The notes under the pieces were generated by a model that saw nothing but the letters and a program-made list of their open reading frames with translations, was not told where the DNA came from and did not search any database. Shown here one piece after another: positions 27,484 to 36,017 of a stretch of DNA of 64,000 bases. The first letter of the stretch is position 1; each line of letters opens with the position of its first letter. The position numbers were made by a program, and so were the translations under genes. Source of the DNA: Nitrobacter sp051912485 (lineage in GTDB: Bacteria; Pseudomonadota; Alphaproteobacteria; Rhizobiales; Xanthobacteraceae); assembly GCF_051912485.1 (NCBI RefSeq), contig NZ_CP196822.1, positions 1,178,001-1,242,000 on the forward strand. The letters run 5' to 3'.

Positions 27484-29187
27484 ATGGCGATCTCGATCAA
27501 TCCGATCTTTCCGGTCATCGCGGCGCAAGGCGCCGCACCCGAAGCCGCGCTTCAACCGGGTACGGTGGTCGACGCGCAGGTCCAGAAGATCCTTGCCAAT
27601 GATCTCGTTCGCATCGCGATCGCCAATCTGACGATCGAGGTGCTCTCGGAAATTCCGCTCGAGGTCGGCCAGAGCCTGCAGCTTTCGGTGTCGCAGACCG
27701 CGCAAGGATTGAGGCTCGCGGTGGTCGGGCAGGGCGGGTCGCCCAATCTGGCGACCGCCGCGACCGCGACGGCGGAGCCACAAGATTCCGTAACGCTGAC
27801 GCCTGATGTCGCGGCCAGCATGACGGCCAAAATGGATACGCCGGCCTCGCCCTCAATACCCGCGCTGACGGCGCTGGAAGCCCTTTCCGTATCGGCCGCA
27901 GCGCAGGTCGCCGCGACGCGCCAGGGCAGCCTGTCGCCGCTCTACGCCAATCTGCTGGTGGCCGCCGGATCGGGCAAGCTGCCGCCACAAGCGCAACAGG
28001 TCGTGGACCGGTTGCTGGCTTTGCGTCCCGATCTCGGCCCGAACCTGACCGGGGGCGACATTAAGACCGCGTTCAGGAATTCCGGGCTTTTTCTCGAGGC
28101 TTCACTGGCGGCAGGATTGAAGATTGCGCCATCAGCGCCCACGCAAATTCCCGATCTCAAGGCCGCGCTGCTTGTGCTTCGCGAGGCGCTTTCGATCTCC
28201 GCCGGCGCGCCGGTCACGCAGGGTGCGCCTGCGAGTGCTGCGCCGGGTTCGCAACAAGCGCAGCAACCGGCTGCACAACCCGCGCCGATGGCAGGCGCGC
28301 CTCCGCTGTCACCAGACTTCGAGCCGCAGGAAGTCTACCTGCCGCAGGCGCGGCTGCCGGTCACCGATGAAGCCGACACCTCGACGGCTGCGAACCAGAC
28401 ATTGTTTTCCCGCGTATCCGATGCAGGCGTTCGCGCCGCCGCCACCGGTGCTGCCTTGAATCTTCTGCAAGAGGTGCTTCAGAACGGAGGCAGCAGAGCC
28501 GGCCTCGGTGCGGGTCTCGGACTCGACGGCGATACCACGGCCGGATCGTCGCCGCTCAGGACCGCGCCGGCGAACGGACCTACTGAGAACAACGTCTTTA
28601 TCGTACGCACCAGCACGCCGTCGCCGCCCTTTTCCGGCGCGTTGCCGAGTACGCAACCCGTAGCGTTTCCGGCGCTGTCATCGGCTGCACCGGCGAGCGA
28701 AATTGCACGGCATCTGCTTGACGATACCGACGCTGCGATCTCGCGTCTGACGCTGTTACAGGTTGCCTCGCTCCCGGATCGCGTCGACACGGCAGGACCC
28801 AGGCTCGACCAGAACGCGCCGCGCTGGAATTTCGAGATTCCGTTTGCGACGCCGATGGGGACGGCCATGGCGCAGTTCGAGATTTCGCGCGATGCCGCCG
28901 GCCACGATGTCGAGACAGCGAGGCGGGTCTGGCGCGCGCGATTTTCGCTCGACGTCGAACCTGCCGGGCCGGTTCATGCGCTGGTGTCGTTGACCGGCGA
29001 TAACACGTCGGTTCGGCTCTGGGCCGAGCGTCCTGCAACAGTGAGCCGGTTGCGCGCCGGTGCCTCGCAGTTGAGTCAGGCATTGAGCCACGCCGAATTG
29101 CAGCCGGGCGATATCGTCATCCGCGAGGGCGCGCCGCCGCCGCCGAAGCCCGCGCCGGCCGGCCATTTTCTGGATCGCGCCTTATGA
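27484..29187 (+). CDS. FliK-like hook-length control C-domain protein
   Basis: A 567-residue protein whose last ~110 residues look like the FliK C-terminal domain: MAQFEISRDAAGHDVETARR, VHALVSLTGDNTSVRLWAER and a QPGDIVIREG ending. The middle (about 245-400) is low-complexity, rich in Ala, Pro and Gln, as in FliK proteins. FliK measures flagellar hook length and triggers the FlhB switch. No other flagellar gene is near, except the overlapping downstream FlhB C-domain gene (ATGA). Function as a true FliK is uncertain; a divergent secretion role is possible. Confidence 0.7.
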   Translation: MAISINPIFPVIAAQGAAPEAALQPGTVVDAQVQKILANDLVRIAIANLTIEVLSEIPLEVGQSLQLSVSQTAQGLRLAVVGQGGSPNLATAATATAEPQDSVTLTPDVAASMTAKMDTPASPSIPALTALEALSVSAAAQVAATRQGSLSPLYANLLVAAGSGKLPPQAQQVVDRLLALRPDLGPNLTGGDIKTAFRNSGLFLEASLAAGLKIAPSAPTQIPDLKAALLVLREALSISAGAPVTQGAPASAAPGSQQAQQPAAQPAPMAGAPPLSPDFEPQEVYLPQARLPVTDEADTSTAANQTLFSRVSDAGVRAAATGAALNLLQEVLQNGGSRAGLGAGLGLDGDTTAGSSPLRTAPANGPTENNVFIVRTSTPSPPFSGALPSTQPVAFPALSSAAPASEIARHLLDDTDAAISRLTLLQVASLPDRVDTAGPRLDQNAPRWNFEIPFATPMGTAMAQFEISRDAAGHDVETARRVWRARFSLDVEPAGPVHALVSLTGDNTSVRLWAERPATVSRLRAGASQLSQALSHAELQPGDIVIREGAPPPPKPAPAGHFLDRAL

Positions 29188-29453
29188 GCATGGAGACCAA
29201 GGATCAAGTCGCGGTCGCCCTTCACTATGACAAGGGCAGCGGCGCGCCGCGCGTGGTCGCCAAGGGCAGGGGATCGCTCGGTGCGAAGATCATCGAGGTC
29301 GCCAAAGAGAACGACATACCGATCGAGGAAAACGAGGTGCTGGCCGGCGCGCTGTCACGTGTCGAAATCGGCGACGAAATCCCGGCCGAACTCTACAAGG
29401 CCGTAGCCGAGGTGCTGGTGTTCGTGCTGCGGCTGTCGGGGCGAGCCCCGTAA
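29184..29453 (+). CDS. Stand-alone FlhB cytoplasmic-domain protein
   Basis: This 89-residue protein corresponds to the C-terminal cytoplasmic domain of FlhB/YscU, the type III export switch: VALHYDKGSGAPRVVAKGRG, AKIIEVAKENDIPIEENEVL and GDEIPAELYKAVAEVL align with the segment after the cleavage site. It lacks the membrane domain and the NPTH autocleavage motif, so it resembles the C-terminal half only (FhlB-type). The start overlaps the FliK-like stop (ATGA); a second ATG lies two codons later. The pairing with FliK suggests a joint function. Confidence 0.85.
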   Translation: MSMETKDQVAVALHYDKGSGAPRVVAKGRGSLGAKIIEVAKENDIPIEENEVLAGALSRVEIGDEIPAELYKAVAEVLVFVLRLSGRAP

Positions 29454-29561
29454 GGGAGTGCCCGTCCTGTTGGTGACAGCTTCAAAAACGGCGTGCTAAA
29501 ACCGGGCTATGGTGCGGCGGACCCAGGTGGCCGAGCCGCAGGTCGGGACGGGCGGCGGATC

Positions 29562-31094
29562 ATGAAGGATATCCTCGAGACCCTCGACGCCCGCCGCGCC
29601 GCCGCAAAGCTCGGCGGCGGCGAGAAGCGCATCGAGGCGCAGCACGCGCGCGGCAAGTTGACAGCGCGCGAACGCATCGAGCTCCTGCTCGACAGGGGCT
29701 CGTTCGAGGAGTTCGACATGTTCGTCGAGCATCGCTCGGTCGAATTCGGTATGGACAAGTCGAAGGTGCCGGGCGACGGCGTGGTCACCGGCTGGGGCAC
29801 CGTCAACGGCCGCAAGATTTTCATGTTCGCCAAGGACTTCACCGTGTTCGGCGGCTCGCTGTCGGAGACCCACGCGCTGAAGATCACGAAAATCCAGGAT
29901 ATGGCGATGAAGGCGCGGGCGCCGATCATCGGTCTCTATGATGCCGGCGGCGCGCGCATCCAGGAGGGTGTTGCCGCGCTGGCCGGCTATTCCTATGTGT
30001 TTCGCCGCAACGTGCAGGCTTCCGGCGTCATTCCGCAGATTAGCGTCATCATGGGGCCGTGCGCCGGCGGAGACGTTTATTCGCCGGCGATGACCGACTT
30101 CATCTTCATGGTGAAGAACACGAGCTACATGTTCGTCACCGGCCCCGACGTGGTGAAGACCGTCACCAACGAGGTCGTGACCGCGGAAGAACTCGGCGGC
30201 GCCAGCGTGCACGCCACCAAGTCGTCCATCGCCGACGGCGCGTTCGAAAACGATGTCGAGGCGCTGCTGCAGATGCGGCGGCTGATTGACTTCCTGCCGA
30301 GCAACAATACCAATGGCGTCCCGGAATGGCCGAGTTTCGACGACATCGAGCGCACCGACCAATCGCTGGACACGCTGGTGCCCGACAATCCCAACAAGCC
30401 CTACGACATCAAGGAGCTGATCCTCAAAGTCGTGGACGAGGGCGACTTCTTCGAGATTGGAGATACTTTCGCGAAAAACATCGTCACCGGTTTCGGCCGC
30501 ATCGCCGGACGATCGGTCGGCTTCGTCGCCAACCAGCCGATGGTGCTGGCGGGCGTGCTGGACTCCGATGCGTCACGCAAGGCCGCGCGCTTCGTCCGGT
30601 TTTGCGATGCCTTCAACATTCCGATCGTGACTTTCGTCGACGTGCCGGGCTTTCTGCCGGGAACGGCGCAGGAGTACGGCGGCCTTATCAAACATGGCGC
30701 GAAGCTCCTGTTTGCCTATTCGCAATGCACGGTGCCACTCGTCACTGTCATCACGCGAAAGGCCTATGGCGGCGCGTTCGATGTGATGGCGTCAAAGGAA
30801 ATCGGCGCAGACATGAACTACGCCTGGCCGACTGCGCAGATCGCGGTGATGGGCGCAAAGGGCGCGGTGGAGATCATCTTCCGCAGCGACATCGGCGATG
30901 CGGAGAAGATCGCCGCGCGCACCAAGGAATACGAGGACCGTTTTCTGTCGCCGTTCATCGCCGCCGAGCGCGGCTACATCGACGATGTCATCATGCCCCA
31001 CTCGACACGCAAGCGCATTGCGCGTGCGCTTGCGATGCTCAGGGACAAGCACGTCGACACGCCGATGAAGAAGCACGATAATATTCCGTTGTGA
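29562..31094 (+). CDS. pccB: Propionyl-CoA carboxylase beta subunit
   Basis: This 510-residue carboxyltransferase subunit transfers CO2 from carboxybiotin to propionyl-CoA, making methylmalonyl-CoA. Signatures include the N-terminal RIEAQHARGKLTARERIELL, the oxyanion-hole segments GGARIQEGVAAL and MGPCAGGDVYSPAMTDF, and the C-terminal VPGFLPGTAQEYGGLIKHGA and ARTKEYEDRFLSPF. The ATG at 29562 gives MKDILETLDARR, the usual start. The biotin carboxylase alpha subunit (pccA) is not adjacent; the next gene downstream is unrelated. Confidence 0.95.
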   Translation: MKDILETLDARRAAAKLGGGEKRIEAQHARGKLTARERIELLLDRGSFEEFDMFVEHRSVEFGMDKSKVPGDGVVTGWGTVNGRKIFMFAKDFTVFGGSLSETHALKITKIQDMAMKARAPIIGLYDAGGARIQEGVAALAGYSYVFRRNVQASGVIPQISVIMGPCAGGDVYSPAMTDFIFMVKNTSYMFVTGPDVVKTVTNEVVTAEELGGASVHATKSSIADGAFENDVEALLQMRRLIDFLPSNNTNGVPEWPSFDDIERTDQSLDTLVPDNPNKPYDIKELILKVVDEGDFFEIGDTFAKNIVTGFGRIAGRSVGFVANQPMVLAGVLDSDASRKAARFVRFCDAFNIPIVTFVDVPGFLPGTAQEYGGLIKHGAKLLFAYSQCTVPLVTVITRKAYGGAFDVMASKEIGADMNYAWPTAQIAVMGAKGAVEIIFRSDIGDAEKIAARTKEYEDRFLSPFIAAERGYIDDVIMPHSTRKRIARALAMLRDKHVDTPMKKHDNIPL

Positions 31095-31132
31095 TCGACC
31101 ACGATGGAAACCTGGAAACCGAGGAGACGACA

Positions 31133-31477
31133 ATGATGTTCGACTGGAACGAATATAGGCAACAGCTTTTGGGTCGGATCGGCGAAATTGGAAAGATCAG
31201 TCCTGCAATAACGCGGGGATACGCAGAGATCAGCGGTGCGGGCGCAAAGACTGGGAAGCTTGACGACAAGACCCGCGAACTGATCGCCCTGGCTGTCGCC
31301 GTAACCCGGCAGTGCGACGGCTGCATCACCGTGCACGTCGACGCGGCGGTCAAGTTCGGCGCAACGCGCGAAGAGGTTGCGGAAGCGCTAGGCGTTGCGA
31401 TCGCGATGAATGCCGGGGCTGCGTTGGTTTATTCCGCAAGAGTGATGGACGCTTACGACGTCATCAGCAAGGCGTAA
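31133..31477 (+). CDS. AhpD-like carboxymuconolactone decarboxylase family protein
   Basis: A 114-residue protein of the CMD/AhpD fold with the redox motif QCDGCITVH: C61, C64 and H68. Such proteins act as alkylhydroperoxidase-type reductases or have unknown substrates. The ATG-ATG start at 31133 has GAGGAG 7 bp upstream. It follows pccB after 38 bp and may be co-transcribed. The next gene is convergent. Confidence 0.85.
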   Translation: MMFDWNEYRQQLLGRIGEIGKISPAITRGYAEISGAGAKTGKLDDKTRELIALAVAVTRQCDGCITVHVDAAVKFGATREEVAEALGVAIAMNAGAALVYSARVMDAYDVISKA

Positions 31478-31599
31478 CGAAGGGCGGGGCTGTTACGAAC
31501 CGCTATCGATGATGTGATCGTGCGGAGCGTCAGCGCACCGCGCGATGCCAGCATCCTGCAATTCTCGCTGATGCGACTCGAAACTAACAACGAACCGAC

Positions 31600-32859
31600 T
31601 TATGTCATTCGTTGTCGAAAAAACCGCGAGCTTGCCAGGCCCATGGCCAAGGCACCGATGACGAAACCGCAAGAAGCCGCTGCCTGAAGGGCGTTGACCA
31701 TTTCGCCCTGATTGAACAGCACAATCGTCTCGAACGCATTAAGGCCGGGCATCATGATAATGATCGGTGAGACCGTCGTTGCCATCAGCGAAATATCGAA
31801 ACGCTGTTCCAGAAGCAGAGCCACAATTCCGATGGTCAGAGCGGCAAGAAATGTGGCGGGGGCAAGCATCATGCCCATATCATTCAAAAAAAGACGCAGG
31901 TCGTTCGCTAACAACCCTAGCAGACCCGCTGCCACTACGGCCCTTGCGGGACTGTTGAACAGCATGGCGAAGGCAGCACCGGCGACGAAGCTAGCGACAG
32001 CGCGGAGCAATACTTTCGCGGGATAGGAAAGTTCAAAGGGCGGTTGGCGCGACACGTCAACGCCTGCAACGGCGATGACAATGCTGAGACCCAGCGCTAC
32101 GGCCAGCAAAATCATCGTGCCATAAGCAATCCGGCTCACGGCAGCGAGGGTCTGGTATTGCAACAGATCGAGCAGGCCGGCAACCAGAGGAACCCCCGGT
32201 ACCAGAAATAGCACAGAAGCGATGAAGCCGGCTGCATAGTGCGAAAACCCCAAACCCAGGGAACTTGCTAACGCGGCCGCCAGCACATAGACACCCGATG
32301 CTGCAACGGCACACACCGTTGCGCCGCCAAAATGATTAAACTGGCGGCGCGAAAGCCACAGTCGTAGCCATTGGCCGCCACCGCCGCCAATTGCCGCTGC
32401 GGTGATTTCCGGCACGGCAGCGCCGCTAAGGAAAGCAAAACCGCCGCTTGCTGCGCTAATGGCTATGGCGATCGGTATGCTGGAATAAAGAGGTAGAGCG
32501 GTCTCAATGCCCGCAAGCTTCTCCGCGATCTGGCGCGGCGAAGTTCCAGAAACAATGCTTTTTGCAAGCCGCTCCAATTCGCCAATACGGTAGGCATTGA
32601 TTCCCGGCGGCCCGATGTCGCGCATTGCCGTTACCGGCTCACCGGAGTGAGAACCGCTCACGGTGATACAGTCGAGCGAAACGTTCACCGATATGGCGTC
32701 GAAGCCGATTTTCTTTGCGATCAACTCGATCCACGCCCGAGCCCGAGTTGCGGTATTGCCCGAGCGAACCATCATGGAGCCGAATTGAAGCAAGACGCCG
32801 ACGGCCTCGTGCGTTAAGGCGGCGGCTGCGTTGGTCTCAGTTTCGCAAGATGAAACCAT
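31600..32859 (-). CDS. ThrE-family threonine/serine exporter
   Basis: A 419-residue membrane protein of the ThrE (DUF1212 plus DUF3815) family. The N-terminal soluble domain (about 10-125) holds GNTATRARAWIELIAKKIGF and SVNVSLDCITVSGSHSGEP; about ten hydrophobic segments follow from residue 127 on, with LVPGVPLVAGLLDLLQ in the middle. The family exports threonine and serine from the cytoplasm by proton antiport; the substrate here is inferred. Gene is convergent with the AhpD-like gene. Confidence 0.85.
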   Translation of the reverse strand: MVSSCETETNAAAALTHEAVGVLLQFGSMMVRSGNTATRARAWIELIAKKIGFDAISVNVSLDCITVSGSHSGEPVTAMRDIGPPGINAYRIGELERLAKSIVSGTSPRQIAEKLAGIETALPLYSSIPIAIAISAASGGFAFLSGAAVPEITAAAIGGGGGQWLRLWLSRRQFNHFGGATVCAVAASGVYVLAAALASSLGLGFSHYAAGFIASVLFLVPGVPLVAGLLDLLQYQTLAAVSRIAYGTMILLAVALGLSIVIAVAGVDVSRQPPFELSYPAKVLLRAVASFVAGAAFAMLFNSPARAVVAAGLLGLLANDLRLFLNDMGMMLAPATFLAALTIGIVALLLEQRFDISLMATTVSPIIIMMPGLNAFETIVLFNQGEMVNALQAAASCGFVIGALAMGLASSRFFRQRMT

Positions 32860-33014
32860 GCTCGTTTTGGCATTTGTTGCCTAATGCCTCATTATAGGCT
32901 TCACCGTCTCCCCATTACAATGTCGCGTCTTGGCCCTTCGCGTCACTCGCTGCGTTTGCACAAAAGCGTTTTATTCGGGAGCGAAGCGAACAGGGTCGAG
33001 TTTATGTGCCCGGT

Positions 33015-33482
33015 CTAATTTGGACTCAGCAGCTTAAACAGCGGCTGGAGGTAGCTTATCTCCTGGCCCGATGTCGGCGTGGTGCGGCTGATGAAGTCGA
33101 AGATCTTGCCGTCCTTCAGTCCGTAGTTGGCGAGCCGGGTCACCTGGCGGTTCTTGTCGAAATAGATCGCGATCACGCGTTGATCGGTGACGCTTTGATT
33201 CATGAACGCGACCGGACGGTGCGCCCGCTGCGAAATGTAATAGAAGACCTCACCGTTCAGCGTCGCGACCGTGGACGGCGTTCCCATCACGATCAGCACC
33301 TGATCCTGGCTGGCCCCGATCTGGATTTGCTCGAGCGCGCCGGGAGGCAGGATGTAGCCCTTCTGGAACTGCTCGCCGCTGCAGCCCGCCAAGGCCGCGC
33401 ACACCAGTGTGGCTGCGAGCATCGCGCGCAGACCATGCCGTCGCCGCGGGGCGTGTGCCTTCTTTGAAACCGAAACTGTCAT
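33015..33482 (-). CDS. BamE/SmpA-type outer membrane lipoprotein
   Basis: A 155-residue lipoprotein of the SmpA/OmlA (BamE) family, a small subunit of the outer membrane protein assembly complex. A lipobox LAGC with C34 follows a hydrophobic stretch. The motif IQIGASQDQVLIVMGTPSTV and ENGEVFYYISQRAHRPVAF-type sequence match the BamE fold. I chose the ATG at 33482 (MTVSVSKKAHAP); a start 27 codons upstream would add a Cys-rich, Arg-rich tail. It is divergent from the CBP3-like gene. Confidence 0.85.
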   Translation of the reverse strand: MTVSVSKKAHAPRRRHGLRAMLAATLVCAALAGCSGEQFQKGYILPPGALEQIQIGASQDQVLIVMGTPSTVATLNGEVFYYISQRAHRPVAFMNQSVTDQRVIAIYFDKNRQVTRLANYGLKDGKIFDFISRTTPTSGQEISYLQPLFKLLSPN

Positions 33483-33589
33483 TCCGGGATTGACCTCATC
33501 CTCTTGCATCGCGCGAGCCGTTGACGTACCCGGCAATGGTCCCCGATTGCAACAACCGGACACCCTGCGGGCTGTCTTTCGGAACCCAC

Positions 33590-34123
33590 ATGCTCTGGCC
33601 GTTCAGTCACTTCAGGAAACCCCGCGCTCCATCGCGCGGCACCATTGAAGCCATCTATGGCATGATCGTGACACAGGCGCGAGAGCCCTTGTTTTATCAG
33701 GCCTTGGAGGTGCCGGACACGGTCGATGGCCGCTTCGATATGGTTCTGCTGCATCTGTGGATAGTTCTTTCGCGATTGAAGCAAAGGAATGACGAGGGGA
33801 TTCCGCAGGCCCTGTTCGATCATTTCTGCAGCGACATGGATGCCAATCTGCGCGAAATGGGCGTCGGCGATCTGACCGTTCCCAAGCGCATGCAGGCGTT
33901 CGGCGAAGCCTTCTACGGCCGCTCGGCGGCTTATGACGGGGCTCTCGCAGAGGGGCACGAGCCGCTGGCAGAAGCGCTCAACAAGAATATCTATAATGGC
34001 GGGAACATCGAAAGCGCGAGACGGCTTGCCGCTTATGTGGCGGACGCGATGGCGTTCGCCGGTCGCGACGAGGCGACGCTGACCGGAGGGTTGCGCTTTC
34101 CGGACCTCGCGCAACGGACATGA
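33590..34123 (+). CDS. Ubiquinol-cytochrome c chaperone (CBP3/UQCC1 family)
   Basis: A 177-residue protein of the ubiquinol-cytochrome c chaperone family, related to mitochondrial Cbp3, which assists cytochrome b of the bc1 complex. Family features include YQALEVPDTVDGRFDMVLLH, LLRLK-type LSRLKQRN and HFCSDMDANLREMGVGDLTV. I start at the ATG at 33590 (MLWPFSHFRKP). It is followed by DUF177, the usual order in Rhizobiales. Whether it acts on bc1 here is inferred from the family. Confidence 0.85.
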   Translation: MLWPFSHFRKPRAPSRGTIEAIYGMIVTQAREPLFYQALEVPDTVDGRFDMVLLHLWIVLSRLKQRNDEGIPQALFDHFCSDMDANLREMGVGDLTVPKRMQAFGEAFYGRSAAYDGALAEGHEPLAEALNKNIYNGGNIESARRLAAYVADAMAFAGRDEATLTGGLRFPDLAQRT

Positions 34124-34133
34124 GAGAGCAGAC

Positions 34134-34730
34134 ATGACCGCCAAGGACAGGCCCGACACGATCGCAAATCCCTGGAGTGCGCGGATCGCTGTGGCGCAGA
34201 TTCCGGAAACCGGCCTTCATCGCGACATCGAGGCTGATGGCGCCACGCGTGTGGCGTTGGCGAAGATCGCCGGCTTGCGCGGCATCGAATCGGCCCGTGC
34301 ATCGTTCGATCTGACGCCCAAGCGCGATGACAGCGTGCATGTGCGGGGCAGGGTCTCGGCACGCGTCGGCCAGACCTGCGTGGTGTCCCTCGATCCGATC
34401 GAGAATGACATCGTCGAGGATATCGATCTCGTTTTTGTCCCGGAAAGCCGGGTCCGCGAGCTCGCGGACTCGATCAATGACGATGACAATGCGGACCGTG
34501 AAATTCCGGACGCGCCCGAACCCATCGTCAATGGCGTCATCGATCTCGGGCGCCTCGCGGCCGACGCGTTGTTTCTGGGGATCGACCCTTATCCGCGCAA
34601 ACCCGATGCTGTGTTCGCGCCGCCCGCCAGTGAAGTTGATCCCGAGGACCATCCTTTCGCCGCCCTGAGGGCGCTGAGAATCGACTCGAACTCATCACGC
34701 CGGAAGAAGCCCCCGAAGGATCGGGGATAA
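34134..34730 (+). CDS. DUF177 (YceD-type) protein
   Basis: A 198-residue YceD/DUF177 protein, a family linked to 23S rRNA accumulation and often located next to rpmF and plsX. The central RGRVSARVGQTCVVSLDPIE (with the single conserved Cys) and the acidic IVEDIDLVFVPESR region are typical, as is NGVIDLGRLAADALFLGIDP. It starts 10 bp after the CBP3-like gene. rpmF is not between it and plsX here. Confidence 0.85.
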   Translation: MTAKDRPDTIANPWSARIAVAQIPETGLHRDIEADGATRVALAKIAGLRGIESARASFDLTPKRDDSVHVRGRVSARVGQTCVVSLDPIENDIVEDIDLVFVPESRVRELADSINDDDNADREIPDAPEPIVNGVIDLGRLAADALFLGIDPYPRKPDAVFAPPASEVDPEDHPFAALRALRIDSNSSRRKKPPKDRG

Positions 34731-34756
34731 GATGTCTGCTGTTGTTTTGTAATATT

Positions 34757-34785
34757 CTTACATAACATATTGAATTATATATAAT
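34757..34785 (+). promoter_or_regulatory. Candidate promoter upstream of plsX
   Basis: An unusually AT-rich patch (34740-34800) contains CTTACA (34757-34762) and a perfect TATAAT (34780-34785) at 17-bp spacing. Initiation near 34792 would leave a leader of about 165 nt before plsX. The AT content contrasts sharply with the surrounding GC-rich sequence, which supports a promoter role. Confidence 0.5.
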
Positions 34786-34955
34786 AGTGATATTCGGCTG
34801 TGTCCTTTCAAGGTGCATGACCCGGAATTTCCACGGGGGCGGGATGTTGTATCGAGGCCGGGACACGCTATTGTCGCGGCGGCCGGGCCGATGAAGCACC
34901 ATGCTTTGGGCTGCTCGCTTCAGGGCTGCAAGAGATCAGGATTTCCGGGACTTCC

Positions 34956-36017
34956 ATGCCGAAAAAGGTTCGAATCGCGCTTGACGCCATGGGAGGCGAC
35001 ATCGGCGCATCGGTGGCTATTCCGGGCGCTGCGATTTTCCTGAACCGTCATCCCGACACTGAGTTTCTGCTTTACGGCGACAGCGCTCTGATCGAAGCGC
35101 AACTCGCCGCCTACCCGGTGATGAAGGCGGTATCCAGGGTCATCCACACCGACGTCACCGTCAGCATGCACGAAAAGCCGAGCCAGGCGCTGCGCCGTGG
35201 CCGCAAGACTTCGTCGATGTGGCTCGCAATCGATGCGGTGAAAAAAGGAGACGCCGACGTAGCGGTGTCCGCCGGCAATACCGGCGCGTTGATGGCGATG
35301 GCGCGTTTTTGCCTCCGCATGCTGCCGGGGATCGAGCGTCCGGCCATTGCCGGGATCTGGCCGACCCAGCGCGGTGACTCGGTGATGCTCGATGTCGGCG
35401 CCACCATCGGTGGCGACGCCCAACACCTGGTGGCGCTGGCGGTGATGGGCAGCGCGATGGCGCGCGTGTTGTTCGGCCTCGAACGGCCGACGGTGGGTTT
35501 GCTCAACATTGGCGTCGAGGAAATGAAGGGCCGTGAGGAGATCCGCGAGGCCGCCGAGCTGCTCCGCAATGCGGACCTGCCGCAGCTCGAATTCGTCGGC
35601 TTCGTCGAGGGCAGCGGCATCGGCCAGGGCGCTGCCGACGTCATCGTGACCGAAGGGTTCAGCGGCAACATTGCGATCAAGGCTGCCGAGGGAACGGCGC
35701 GCCAGATCAGCGAATTCCTGCGGGCGGCGCTGTCGCGAACATGGACTTCAAAGCTCGGCTATCTTCTTGCCCGGGGCGCCTTCAAGGCGCTCAAGGAAAA
35801 GCTGGATCCGAACAGATCCAATGGCGGCGTGTTCCTCGGACTTAACGGAATCGTGGTCAAGAGTCATGGTGGAACCGACGCCGAGGGCTTTGCTTACGCG
35901 GTCGATGTTGGCTATGAGATGGTCCGCTACGATCTCCTGACCAAGATCAACCAAACGCTCAACCGCCACGGCCACACCATCGCTTCGGCGTCGGCAGTGC
36001 AGGAGGCACTCTCTTGA
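34956..36017 (+). CDS. plsX: Phosphate acyltransferase PlsX
   Basis: PlsX (353 residues) converts acyl-ACP to acyl-phosphate, the donor for PlsY in phospholipid synthesis. The start RIALDAMGGDIGASVAIPGA is diagnostic, with AGNTGALMAMARFCLRMLPG and EGFSGNIAIKAAEGTARQIS further on. The gene overlaps fabH by 4 bp (ATGA-type junction with a TTG start in fabH), so the two steps at the start of lipid synthesis are coupled in expression. Confidence 0.96.
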   Translation: MPKKVRIALDAMGGDIGASVAIPGAAIFLNRHPDTEFLLYGDSALIEAQLAAYPVMKAVSRVIHTDVTVSMHEKPSQALRRGRKTSSMWLAIDAVKKGDADVAVSAGNTGALMAMARFCLRMLPGIERPAIAGIWPTQRGDSVMLDVGATIGGDAQHLVALAVMGSAMARVLFGLERPTVGLLNIGVEEMKGREEIREAAELLRNADLPQLEFVGFVEGSGIGQGAADVIVTEGFSGNIAIKAAEGTARQISEFLRAALSRTWTSKLGYLLARGAFKALKEKLDPNRSNGGVFLGLNGIVVKSHGGTDAEGFAYAVDVGYEMVRYDLLTKINQTLNRHGHTIASASAVQEALS

